Origin: an uncultured Collinsella sp.
GTDB taxonomy: Bacteria; Actinomycetota; Coriobacteriia; Coriobacteriales; Coriobacteriaceae
Length of the DNA stretch: 64,000 nucleotides
Reading direction: 5' to 3'
NCBI GenBank assembly: GCA_900541675.1
Contig: UQKU01000008.1
Coordinates: forward strand, 9,783 to 73,782
Shown: positions 26,997 through 34,548 of the stretch, in pieces
Layout of the letters: each line of letters opens with the position of its first letter
Numbering within the stretch: position 1 is the first letter of the stretch
Translations under genes and position numbers: made by a program
Notes under the pieces: model-generated
Database searches by the model: none
What the model saw: the letters and a program-made list of their open reading frames with translations, nothing else
Told to the model about the DNA's origin: nothing

Positions 26997-27032
26997 GAGG
27001 CCCGTCACCGTTTACGGTGGCGGGCCTCTTTA
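26997..27032 (+). terminator. Intrinsic terminator of dedA
   Basis: GAGGCCCGTCACCG-TTTA-CGGTGGCGGGCCTC hairpin with TTTAGTTT tail. Confidence 0.9.
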
Positions 27033-27051
27033 GTTTCGGTCAAATGAAAAT

Positions 27052-27069
27052 ACTTTAGTTAGTTAAAGA
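27052..27069. promoter_or_regulatory. Candidate operator upstream of ilvE
   Basis: CTTTA-GTTAGT-TAAAG, same arm sequence and same 6-nt spacer as the site at 2277 before the amino-acid importer. A TACAAT box follows at 27099-27104. A shared amino-acid-responsive regulator is inferred. Confidence 0.4.
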
Positions 27070-27257
27070 AAAACGTTTTATCCGACGCGCGTGCGGAGTA
27101 CAATCTCGTGCATGCGAATCGACGTGCCATTGGCTTTGATGCCGTTCGCGTGTCCCGTCCGGCTCTACGCTCCGGGCGTGCGACGTTGCGACGCGGTCGG
27201 CCTCGGTCCTTGCGTGCGAGTTCGCGAGTATGCAACTGTGTATGTAAGGAGCGACAT

Positions 27258-28310
27258 ATGACTGTCGAGAAGAAGGATATCGATTGGGGTAGCCTCGGCT
27301 TTGGCTACATGAAGACCGATTACAGCTACGAGGCTCATTGGAAGGACGGCGAGTGGGACGAGGGCGGCCTGACCACCGACCACACCTTGCATGTCTCCGA
27401 GTGCGGCGGCATCTTCCATTATTGCCAGGAGGTCTTTGAGGGCCTGAAGGCCTACACCGCCGAGGACGGCAGCATCGTCTGCTTCCGTCCCGACATGAAC
27501 GCCGAGCGCATGTATAACTCTGCCCAGCGCCTCGAGATGCCCCCGTTCCCCAAGGATAAGTTTGTTGAGGCCGTCAAGCAGGTCGTTTCTGCCAACGCCG
27601 CTTGGGTTCCGCCCTTCGGTTCTGGTGCGACCCTGTACGTGCGTCCGTTTATGATCGGCTCCGGTGACGTGATCGGCGTGGCTCCCGCTCCTGAGTACAC
27701 GTTCCGCATTCTCGTGACCCCGGTCGGTCCGTACTTTAAGGGCGGCCTCAAGCCCGTCAAGCTGCGCGTTTCCGAGTACGACCGCGCCGCACCGCACGGC
27801 ACCGGCAATATCAAGGCCGGCCTGAACTACGCCATGTCCCTCAAGCCCACGATGGAGGCCCATCGCGAGGGTTATGCCGAGAACCTGTATCTCGACTCCG
27901 AGTCCCGCACCTATGTCGAGGAGACCGGTGGCGCGAACGTTCTGTTCGTGAAGGAGAACGGCACCCTCGTCGTTCCTCAGTCGCACACCGACTCCATCCT
28001 GCCCTCCATCACCCGTCGCTCGCTCGTTCAGGTTGCCGAGGATTTGGGCATGACCGTCGACCAGCGTCCCGTCGAGTGGGCCGAGGTCAAGGCCGGCACC
28101 TTTGTGGAATGCGGCCTGTGCGGCACCGCTGCCGTCATCTCCCCGGTGGGCGAGATCGACAACAAGGTCTACGGTGCCGATGAGACCGTGACCTTCCCGG
28201 CTGGCTGCACCGAGATCGGCCCCGTGATGAAGAAGCTTCGCGAGGCCCTGACTGGTATTCAGTCCGGTGCTGTCGAGGATAAGCACAACTGGGTTTACAC
28301 CGTCGCATAA
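27258..28310 (+). CDS. ilvE: Branched-chain amino-acid aminotransferase
   Basis: PLP-dependent transfer of amino groups between Leu/Ile/Val and 2-oxoglutarate. 350 residues of the class IV fold, type II BCAT length. Blocks: HYCQEVFEGLKAY, LYVRPFMIGSG, GTGNIKAGLNYA with the PLP Lys in NIKAG, EETGGANVLFV, SILPSITRRSLV and ECGLCGTAAVISPVG. ATG 27258 follows AAGGAGCG. Downstream is a palindromic element. Confidence 0.95.
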   Translation: MTVEKKDIDWGSLGFGYMKTDYSYEAHWKDGEWDEGGLTTDHTLHVSECGGIFHYCQEVFEGLKAYTAEDGSIVCFRPDMNAERMYNSAQRLEMPPFPKDKFVEAVKQVVSANAAWVPPFGSGATLYVRPFMIGSGDVIGVAPAPEYTFRILVTPVGPYFKGGLKPVKLRVSEYDRAAPHGTGNIKAGLNYAMSLKPTMEAHREGYAENLYLDSESRTYVEETGGANVLFVKENGTLVVPQSHTDSILPSITRRSLVQVAEDLGMTVDQRPVEWAEVKAGTFVECGLCGTAAVISPVGEIDNKVYGADETVTFPAGCTEIGPVMKKLREALTGIQSGAVEDKHNWVYTVA

Positions 28311-28328
28311 GCTGCCTTGTATGTCCGG

Positions 28329-28449
28329 CCCGAGGGCAACCTACCTTTCCGGCGCGTCCTCGGACATGAAAGAACCTCCGCTGCGCACTTCGTGCGGCGG
28401 AGGTTCTTTCGTCCTGCGGAGTGCGCCGGAAAGGTAGGTTGCCCTCGGG
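28329..28449. repeat. Long-armed palindromic element
   Basis: Perfect 27-bp arms (28329-28355 and 28423-28449; CCCGAGGGCAACCTACC at the outer end) enclose an inner perfect hairpin, GAAAGAACCTCCGC / GCGGAGGTTCTTTC. The segments between outer and inner stems, GTCCTCGGACAT and GTCCTGCGGAGT, are unpaired and alike, as in the other elements here. Follows ilvE by 18 bp. Confidence 0.88.
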
Positions 28450-28506
28450 ACTGCGTTACCTCGGTACTGCCGTTACGGGCAATATAGATCTGAATTAAAG
28501 ATGGTA

Positions 28507-28534
28507 CGCGGCCTTTTGGCCGCGCTTTTGTTTT
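28507..28534 (+). terminator. Intrinsic terminator
   Basis: CGCGGCC-TTTT-GGCCGCG stem followed by CTTTTGTTTT; likely end of the ilvE transcript. Confidence 0.8.
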
Positions 28535-28558
28535 GCTTCGAGCCATGTGGGGGGTGGT

Positions 28559-28770
28559 GGCGACGTGCATTTTTGCGAGTATTCTGCAATCGAAGGCCCT
28601 TGCATACCGACCTCGGGCGAAAAATCGGGATTTATCGATGTTTTCTACGAATGATGGGCGGGGCTATGGGCTGATAGCGTTTGATTTGCAGGAATATTCG
28701 CGGTCTTTGGCATTTATCGTGGCGCTCGAAGCTGTCGGGCATGCTGAATACTCACAAAAATGCACGGCGC
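28559..28770. repeat. Intergenic element with 24-30-bp inverted ends (family member 1)
   Basis: Left end GGCGACGTGCA then TTTTTGCGAGTATTCTGCA (28559-28588); right end 28742-28765 is its inverted copy with two mismatches. The ~150-bp interior has no gene. The ends resemble those of the element at 59473-59656. With the neighbouring hairpins it accounts for the 559-bp gap between ilvE and lemA. Confidence 0.75.
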
Positions 28771-28796
28771 CTTGAGGGGGACCTTCGCGACAAAGG

Positions 28797-28835
28797 AAAC
28801 CGCCCCGTCGAAGTATGCATTCGACGGGGCGGTTT
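28797..28835 (-). terminator. Intrinsic terminator of lemA
   Basis: AAACCGCCCCGTCGAA / TTCGACGGGGCGGTTT, perfect 16-bp stem, 7-nt loop, T run on the minus strand. Confidence 0.88.
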
Positions 28836-28869
28836 ATACAAAAACGGTTGTGGATGCGTCAACGGCTCA

Positions 28870-29421
28870 CTAGAACTTGACGGTTGGTGCCTGGCGGGCG
28901 GCCTCGGCGGCCTCGAAGCCCTGGCGCTCCTTAAACTGGAAGATGCCGGCAAAGATAACAGCCGGGAACGTCTGGATGGCGTTGTTGTAGCTGAGCACGC
29001 AATCGTTGTAGCTCTGGCGCGCGTAGCTCACCTTGTTCTCGGTGTCCTCGAGCGTGGACTGGAGCTGCGTAAAGTTGGTATTTGCCTTAAGGTCGGGGTA
29101 GGCCTCGGCGACGGCAAAGAGCTGGCGCAGCGCACCGGTCAGCACGTTGTCCGCTTCCATCTTGGCCTCGGGGGTGGTGGCGCTCACGGCGGCGTTGCGC
29201 GCGTTGACTACGGCGGCGAGCGTGTCCTGCTCGTGCTTGGCGTAGCCCTTGACGGTCTCGACCAGGTTAGGGATCAGGTCGTTGCGGCGCTGCAGCTGCG
29301 TGTCGATGTTCTGCCAGGCATTATCGATGCGATTGCGCTTGGTGACCATGTTGTTGTAGATGCCGGCGATGGCGCTGGCGATCACAACGACAACAACGAT
29401 ACCGATGATGACGGGAAGCAT
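28870..29421 (-). CDS. LemA family protein
   Basis: 183 residues. One N-terminal membrane span (residues 2-21), then the long helical LemA domain: YNNMVTKRNRIDNAWQNID, QLQRRNDLIPNLVETVKGYA, ARQSYNDCVLSYNNAIQTFP and a C-terminal FQFKERQGFEA. LemA proteins are membrane-anchored helical bundles of uncertain role. GGAGACATC site. Its usual partner (a TPM-domain or M48 protein) is not adjacent. Confidence 0.92.
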   Translation of the reverse strand: MLPVIIGIVVVVVIASAIAGIYNNMVTKRNRIDNAWQNIDTQLQRRNDLIPNLVETVKGYAKHEQDTLAAVVNARNAAVSATTPEAKMEADNVLTGALRQLFAVAEAYPDLKANTNFTQLQSTLEDTENKVSYARQSYNDCVLSYNNAIQTFPAVIFAGIFQFKERQGFEAAEAARQAPTVKF

Positions 29422-29632
29422 GATGTCTCCGTTTCGAATGGCAGCGGCGTTTTGCGCCGGCTGCCGTTGGTGTAACGCTACTAGTATACCCGCAACCTTT
29501 GGCGATACCGAACTTTCCGGTAAGCGTTATGTTTCCGCCAAGGAGGGGCCGCCAATATGGAACGGGTGGTACAGGTGTAAGATATGCGACAAATTAAGGA
29601 ATGCTGTCTACACCTTGAGGATGGCGATATGG

Positions 29633-30217
29633 ATGGACCTTCGCATCAAGAAAACCTATCGTGCCCTGTTCGATGCTTTTACCGAGCTCTTGGAAGAGCA
29701 TCGGTTTGAGGATTTGACGGTTGCCATGCTTTGCGACCGGGCCCTGATTCGCCGCACGACGTTCTATAAGCATTTTCGCGATAAAAACGATTACTTTGCC
29801 TTCTATATCGATGAGCTTATGACGGGCTTGCCGCAAAACCGGACCGATGCAGCGGACGCGGAGCCGCTTGATGACGTACGGGCGCTTCGCCATGAGGTCT
29901 TTGACGATGCCATGAATATGATTCTGGCGCATGAGCAGCTCATGGATAACCTTTTGGCCAGCAGCATGTCGGGCATGCTGACCGGCATGATTTGCGACCG
30001 CATTGCGCGTTCCATCCGCGAGCGTGTGATGAGCTCGCTTGCCGAAGATGCCCTGGCGCCCGTTTCGCTCGAGACGACATCGGAGTTTATCGCCGGTGGC
30101 ATTATTCGACTGTTCACAAATTGGTGGGAGTCGGGTCACGATCTTGAGCGTCGACCCGAGATAGCCGACGTGGTCGATGCGCTGTTTGAGCGCACCATGA
30201 CGCCGGTGAATCACTAA
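29633..30217 (+). CDS. TetR/AcrR-family transcriptional regulator
   Basis: 194 residues. HTH segment DLTVAMLCDRALIRRTTFYKHFRDKNDYFAFYI at about 30-60 is typical, the rest is a helical ligand domain, possibly the TetR_C dha-like group. ATG 29633 is chosen because GAGGATGG lies at the right distance; ATG 29621 overlaps that site. The stop codon ends 2 bp before the tRNA-Ser CCA end on the other strand. Target genes are not evident. Confidence 0.85.
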   Translation: MDLRIKKTYRALFDAFTELLEEHRFEDLTVAMLCDRALIRRTTFYKHFRDKNDYFAFYIDELMTGLPQNRTDAADAEPLDDVRALRHEVFDDAMNMILAHEQLMDNLLASSMSGMLTGMICDRIARSIRERVMSSLAEDALAPVSLETTSEFIAGGIIRLFTNWWESGHDLERRPEIADVVDALFERTMTPVNH

Positions 30218-30219
30218 GG

Positions 30220-30309
30220 TGGCGGAGAGAGGGGGATTCGAACCCCCGGAACGCTCTCGCGCTCAACGGTTTTCAAGACCGCCGCATTCAACCGCTCTGC
30301 CATCTCTCC
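30220..30309 (-). tRNA. tRNA-Ser(TGA)
   Basis: Minus-strand cloverleaf of 90 nt including an encoded CCA. Acceptor GGAGAGA / TCTCTCC, discriminator G; anticodon loop CTTGAAA gives TGA, reading UCA codons; long variable arm (GAGCGCGAGAGCGTTC) as in class II serine tRNAs; T arm GGGGGTTCGAATCCCCC. Confidence 0.95.
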
Positions 30310-30360
30310 GTGAGTCGTAATGATAGCATCGTTTTGAATTTGCAACAGGGAAGGCGAACG

Positions 30361-32136
30361 ATGACGATCACCGAAATCGACGAGAAGTTCATGCGCGAGG
30401 CGCTGGCGGAGGCGCGCGCCGCCGCTGCGGTGGGCGAGGTACCGATTGGTGCCGTGGTAGTGCGCGCGGGCGAGATTGTCGCGAGGGCGCATAATCGCCG
30501 CGAGCTCGACCAGGATCCTTCGGCGCATGCCGAATTTTTGGCCCTGTGTGCCGCCGCTCAGACGCTTGGACGCTGGCGCCTTTCCGATTGCACGGTCTAC
30601 GTGACGCTCGAGCCCTGCTGTATGTGCGCGGGGCTTATGGTTAACGCGCGCGTGGGGCGTTGCGCGTATGGCGCGACCGATGCCAAGGCGGGCGCGCTGG
30701 GTTCGCTGTACGACCTCAATGCCGATTCGCGCCTGAACCATCGGTTTAATGTGACCGCCGGCGTGCTGGCAGGCGAGTGCCGTGAAGTGCTGAGCAGCTA
30801 TTTTGCTGGCCTGCGCGGTGTCGACGGCGTCGGTTGCGGTTTGAACCTTGAGGCGCATGCGTCTCACGCCGAGGCGCTCGCGGGTGTTGGAGATCTCACC
30901 GACGAGACGGTCGACTTTGGCCCCGTGCAGCGGCGGCCCCGCCGTGTGCTGCTGGCGATCGACTCCTTCAAGGGCAGCGTGTCGAGTGCGCAGGCGGAGG
31001 AGGCCGTTGCCGAAGGCGTGCGCCGTGTGTGGCCCGATGCCGAGCTGGGCGCTTTGCCGCTGGCAGATGGTGGCGAGGGAACGCTCGACGCCATCGCCGC
31101 ACGCGGTGGCGAGCTTTCAACCTGCGAGGTTGCAGGTCCCTTGGGCGACCGCGTGTCTGCCCGGATGCTGGTGGACGGCGAGCACGAGTCCGCGGTCATC
31201 GAGATGGCCGAGGCGGCGGGTATTGGGTATTCACCTTGCACGGAGTCGGCGGCGTTGGCGGCCACAACCTATGGCGTGGGCGAACTGATGCTTCGTGCGC
31301 TTCGCGCGGGTGCAAAGACTATCTATATTGGTCTGGGCGGCAGTGCCACCAACGACGGTGGCGCCGGCATGCTGCAGGCGCTGGGCGCCCACCTTGTCGA
31401 TGAGTGTGGCTGCAATATCGCCCCCGGTCTCGCGGGCCTTGAACACGTGACGAGTATCGATTTGGCACCGGCGCTTCGGGCGCTGAATGGCGCGCGTATC
31501 ATCGTGCTTTCCGATGTCGAGAATCCGCTCGTGGGGCGTCGAGGCGCACTGGCGGTGTTTGGCGGGCAGAAGGGTCTGCCGACGGGTGATGCCGAGGTGC
31601 TGAGCAGGTACGACAGCTGGATGGTCGGCTACGGCCGCCTGCTCGATGCAGCGATTACCGGGGCGCGGGCTCAGGGGTTGTTGCGCGTGCCCGAGGGTGC
31701 ACGGACATTTGGCTCGGTGCTCGGCGTGCCCGGTGCCGGTGCTGCTGGCGGCCTGGGTGCCGCGCTGCTGGCGCTCGGGGCGGAGTTGCGTTCGGGCGTT
31801 GAGACGGTGCTCGATCTCGTGGGGTTTGATGAGCGCGTGCGTGATGTCGACCTGGTCATTACAGGCGAGGGCAATATGGACGAGCAATCCGCCGCCGGTA
31901 AGGCACCGGTGGGCGTGGCGCGTCGCGCCAAGCGATATGGCAAGTCGGTAGCCGCTGTCGTGGGCGGTCGTGCTGACAACCTGGATGCGGTGTATGGGCA
32001 GGGCATCGACCTGGTTTTGCCAGTCTGTCGCAGACCCATGGGCCTTGAGCTGGCGCTCGATTCCCAGGAAGCCATAACCAACCTCATCTGCGCCGGTGAA
32101 TCCGCCGCCCGATCCTACGACCTCGGCCGACTCTAG
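30361..32136 (+). CDS. Fused tRNA adenosine deaminase (TadA) and glycerate 2-kinase (GarK/GlxK)
   Basis: 591 residues with two complete enzymes. Residues ~8-155: TadA, which makes inosine-34 in tRNA-Arg(ACG): HAEFLALCAAA carries the zinc His and catalytic Glu and PCCMC the zinc Cys pair. After a ~35-residue linker (LNLEAHASHAEALAGVGDL), residues ~200-590: glycerate kinase of the GarK family: IDSFKGSVSSAQAEEAV, LPLADGGEGTLDA, GLGGSATNDGGAGM and VITGEGNMDEQSAAGKAP. Reads through in one frame without a stop. ATG 30361 follows GGGAAGG. The two activities have no known metabolic link. Confidence 0.9.
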   Translation: MTITEIDEKFMREALAEARAAAAVGEVPIGAVVVRAGEIVARAHNRRELDQDPSAHAEFLALCAAAQTLGRWRLSDCTVYVTLEPCCMCAGLMVNARVGRCAYGATDAKAGALGSLYDLNADSRLNHRFNVTAGVLAGECREVLSSYFAGLRGVDGVGCGLNLEAHASHAEALAGVGDLTDETVDFGPVQRRPRRVLLAIDSFKGSVSSAQAEEAVAEGVRRVWPDAELGALPLADGGEGTLDAIAARGGELSTCEVAGPLGDRVSARMLVDGEHESAVIEMAEAAGIGYSPCTESAALAATTYGVGELMLRALRAGAKTIYIGLGGSATNDGGAGMLQALGAHLVDECGCNIAPGLAGLEHVTSIDLAPALRALNGARIIVLSDVENPLVGRRGALAVFGGQKGLPTGDAEVLSRYDSWMVGYGRLLDAAITGARAQGLLRVPEGARTFGSVLGVPGAGAAGGLGAALLALGAELRSGVETVLDLVGFDERVRDVDLVITGEGNMDEQSAAGKAPVGVARRAKRYGKSVAAVVGGRADNLDAVYGQGIDLVLPVCRRPMGLELALDSQEAITNLICAGESAARSYDLGRL

Positions 32137-32207
32137 TAAAATGATCGTTCGGTTTAGCTTGGATAGCCAAAAAGTAGTCAAAAAAGCCCTGTCCCAAACT
32201 AGCTATC

Positions 32208-32236
32208 TTGCCGTGGCGAGCGAGAGCGGGTAAGAT
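32208..32236 (+). promoter_or_regulatory. Promoter of the SRP RNA gene
   Basis: TTGCCG (32208-32213) and TAAGAT (32231-32236), spacing 17 bp; the RNA 5' end predicted from its terminal stem lies 8 nt downstream. Confidence 0.75.
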
Positions 32237-32243
32237 ATACCGA

Positions 32244-32361
32244 GCGCCTAGCGCGTTCGATGGGTTCGGATGACGACATGTTCCGAATCTGGTCAGGTCC
32301 GGAAGGAAGCAGCCATAAGGAGCCTCTGTCGGGCATCCGAATCCATCGAGTGCGCAGGCGC
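32244..32361 (+). ncRNA. ffs: Signal recognition particle RNA, small bacterial type (4.5S)
   Basis: The invariant apical part GGTCAGGTCCGGAAGGAAGC plus AGCC is at 32291-32314. A long terminal helix pairs GCGCCTAGCGCG..TCGATGG.TTCGGATG with CATCCGAATCCATCGA..GCGCAGGCGC, setting the ends. A TTTTT tract follows at 32362. It scaffolds Ffh and guides ribosomes to the membrane. Confidence 0.96.
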
Positions 32362-32374
32362 TTTTTGGTGCCGC

Positions 32375-32479
32375 GGCTACCCGCGAGTGCCGGCAGGGCG
32401 CTTGGTGTCTCGCTGGTCCTCGGCTTCGCCTGCGGGATCGCGCGACTACCAAGCGCCCTGCCGGCACTCGCGGGTAGCC
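32375..32479. repeat. Long-armed palindromic element after the SRP RNA
   Basis: Perfect 32-bp arms (32375-32406 and 32448-32479; GGCTACCCGCGAGTGCCGGC at the outer end). The 41-nt interior includes GTCCTCGGCTTCGCCTGCGG. With the SRP RNA it fills the 555-bp gap between the TadA fusion and the ABC genes; nothing else is seen up to 32691. Confidence 0.9.
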
Positions 32480-32691
32480 GACCAAAACCGCCTGAAGGGT
32501 CACATTTATCTGATAATTGAATCCCTGGCGTTATGCCGCTCGCTGGCGTTGCCAAAACATCGGCTGCTACATGCCTTGGGCGCTAGCGAACGTCGCCCTT
32601 ACATCTGTAACGAGTTGCTTACGCATCTCCAGGGCTCTCCGTACTATCATGAATCAGATTGAAGAGAGATGATGATAGGGAGCGCCTATAC

Positions 32692-34548
32692 ATGATTGAG
32701 CTGCTCAGGCGTTTTGGTGGCAAGTTTCGCCGCTATATGGTGATTGGCCCTGCGTGCAAGCTGATCGAAGTGATCTTTGACCTGCTTACGCCGCTCGTGA
32801 TTGCCCAGATGATCGATAAGGGTATTGGCGTACACGATGTCAACGCCGTCGTCCACTACGGTATGCTGCTTGGCGCCATGGCTGTGATCGGCATTTCGTT
32901 TACGCTCGTCTGCCAAAAGATGGCGGCGCTCACCTCGCAGGGCATGGGCACCGACATTCGCGGCGCGCTCTACGAGCACATCAATAAGCTGAGCTATGCC
33001 GAGCTCGACCGCTTTGGCACGCCCTCGCTTATCACCCGCATCACCAACGACGTCAACCAGGTGCAGCTTGCCGTGGCGCTGGGCGTGCGCATGCTCATCC
33101 GCTGGCCCTTCTTGGCGGTGGGCTCTATGTGCGCGGCCCTTGCCATCGACCTTAAGCTCGGCATGATCTTTTTGATTTGCACGCCCGCCATTGGCTTGGT
33201 GTTTTGGTTTGTCATGGCGCGCTGCATTCCGTATTACAGGCAGCTGCAGGCAAAGCTCGACCGCATTGCGCTCATTTGCCGCGAGGGGCTTTCGGGTGCC
33301 CGCGTGGTCCGCGCCTTTGTGCGCGAAGACCACGAGCGCGAGCGTTTTGCCCAAGCTGCCGATGACCAGGCCCATACCGCCATCGCGGTGGGCAAGCTCT
33401 CGTCGGTCCTCAACCCCGTAACGTTTTTGGTGATGAACCTGGGCGTGTGCGCCATCCTGTGGGTGGGCGGCATCCAGGTCAACGTGGGTGAGCTTACGCA
33501 GGGCCAGGTCATGGCGTTTGTGAACTATATGACGCAGACCCTCACCTCCATCGTGTACGTGGCCAACCTGGTCGTTGTCTTTACCAAGGCGAGTGCCAGC
33601 GCGTCGCGCATCAATGAGGTGCTCAATTGCGTGCCGAGCATCACCGACGAGGACAACGAGCTGGTCGCGCTGCCCGAGCCGGGCGAACTGGCGGGTGGTG
33701 CTGCTCCAGTCTCCGCGGTGAGCTTTGGCCATGCGAGTTTTTCGTTTGGCGCGGGCGCGGCAAATGCCGTCAACGATGTGACCCTGGAGCTCCCGCTGGG
33801 CAAGACGCTCGGCATTATTGGCGGTACGGGCAGTGGTAAGTCCACACTCGTCTCGCTTATCCCGCGCCTGTACGACGCGAGCACCGGCAGCGTGTGCGTG
33901 ATGGGCGCCGACGTGCGCGCTTGGCCACTCGACCAACTGCGCCATGCGGTCGCGACCGTTCCGCAGCGTGCGTCGCTGGTGAGCGGCACTATTCGCAGCA
34001 ACCTGAACTGGCGCGATGAAGCCGCGACCGACGACGAGCTCTGGGCGGCGCTCGATATGGCGCAGGCAAGCGAGTTCGTACACAACAAGCCCCAGGGCTT
34101 AGATGCCCCGGTCGAGGCGGGCGGAAAGAACTTTAGCGGTGGCCAGCGCCAGCGGTTGACTATCGCGCGTGCCTTGGTGGGTTCGCCGCAGGTTCTGATC
34201 ATGGACGATTCTGCCTCGGCGCTCGACTTTAAGACCGACGCGGCGCTTCGCCATGCCATTCGCGAACGAAGCATGCGCGGTGCCGCCGCGGGCGGGCTGC
34301 CGCTCACGACGGTGATTGTGAGCCAGCGCGTCTCGACCGTGCGCGACGCCGACATGATCTGCGTACTCGACCACGGCTCGGTCGCGGGCCTGGGCACGCA
34401 TGACGAGCTCTACGCGACATGTCAGCTCTATCGCGAGATTTGCCAGTCGCAGCTGCGCCGCGAGGAGCTCGAGGGCCAGCAGGGGAGCGCGGTGCCCGCA
34501 TCCGCTCCGGCCGCCCCCGCATCCGTCTGCGCAAAGGAGGGCTGCTAA
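32692..34548 (+). CDS. ABC exporter half-transporter, degenerate-site partner (second pair)
   Basis: 618 residues: six-span type I exporter membrane domain, then ATPase domain with Walker A GTGSGKST and signature FSGGQRQR. Walker B is LIMDDSASALD, Asp replacing the catalytic Glu, as in the gene at 21537, to which it is clearly paralogous (both continue FKTDAALRHA). A Pro/Ala-rich tail ends the protein. ATG 32692 has TAGGGAG upstream. The partner gene starts directly after its stop. Confidence 0.9.
   Translation: MIELLRRFGGKFRRYMVIGPACKLIEVIFDLLTPLVIAQMIDKGIGVHDVNAVVHYGMLLGAMAVIGISFTLVCQKMAALTSQGMGTDIRGALYEHINKLSYAELDRFGTPSLITRITNDVNQVQLAVALGVRMLIRWPFLAVGSMCAALAIDLKLGMIFLICTPAIGLVFWFVMARCIPYYRQLQAKLDRIALICREGLSGARVVRAFVREDHERERFAQAADDQAHTAIAVGKLSSVLNPVTFLVMNLGVCAILWVGGIQVNVGELTQGQVMAFVNYMTQTLTSIVYVANLVVVFTKASASASRINEVLNCVPSITDEDNELVALPEPGELAGGAAPVSAVSFGHASFSFGAGAANAVNDVTLELPLGKTLGIIGGTGSGKSTLVSLIPRLYDASTGSVCVMGADVRAWPLDQLRHAVATVPQRASLVSGTIRSNLNWRDEAATDDELWAALDMAQASEFVHNKPQGLDAPVEAGGKNFSGGQRQRLTIARALVGSPQVLIMDDSASALDFKTDAALRHAIRERSMRGAAAGGLPLTTVIVSQRVSTVRDADMICVLDHGSVAGLGTHDELYATCQLYREICQSQLRREELEGQQGSAVPASAPAAPASVCAKEGC

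Noticed and set aside
32270..32662. Open frame of 130 codons across the SRP RNA and the 32-bp palindrome
   Set aside because: Overlaps an RNA gene and a repeat and has no ribosome site.
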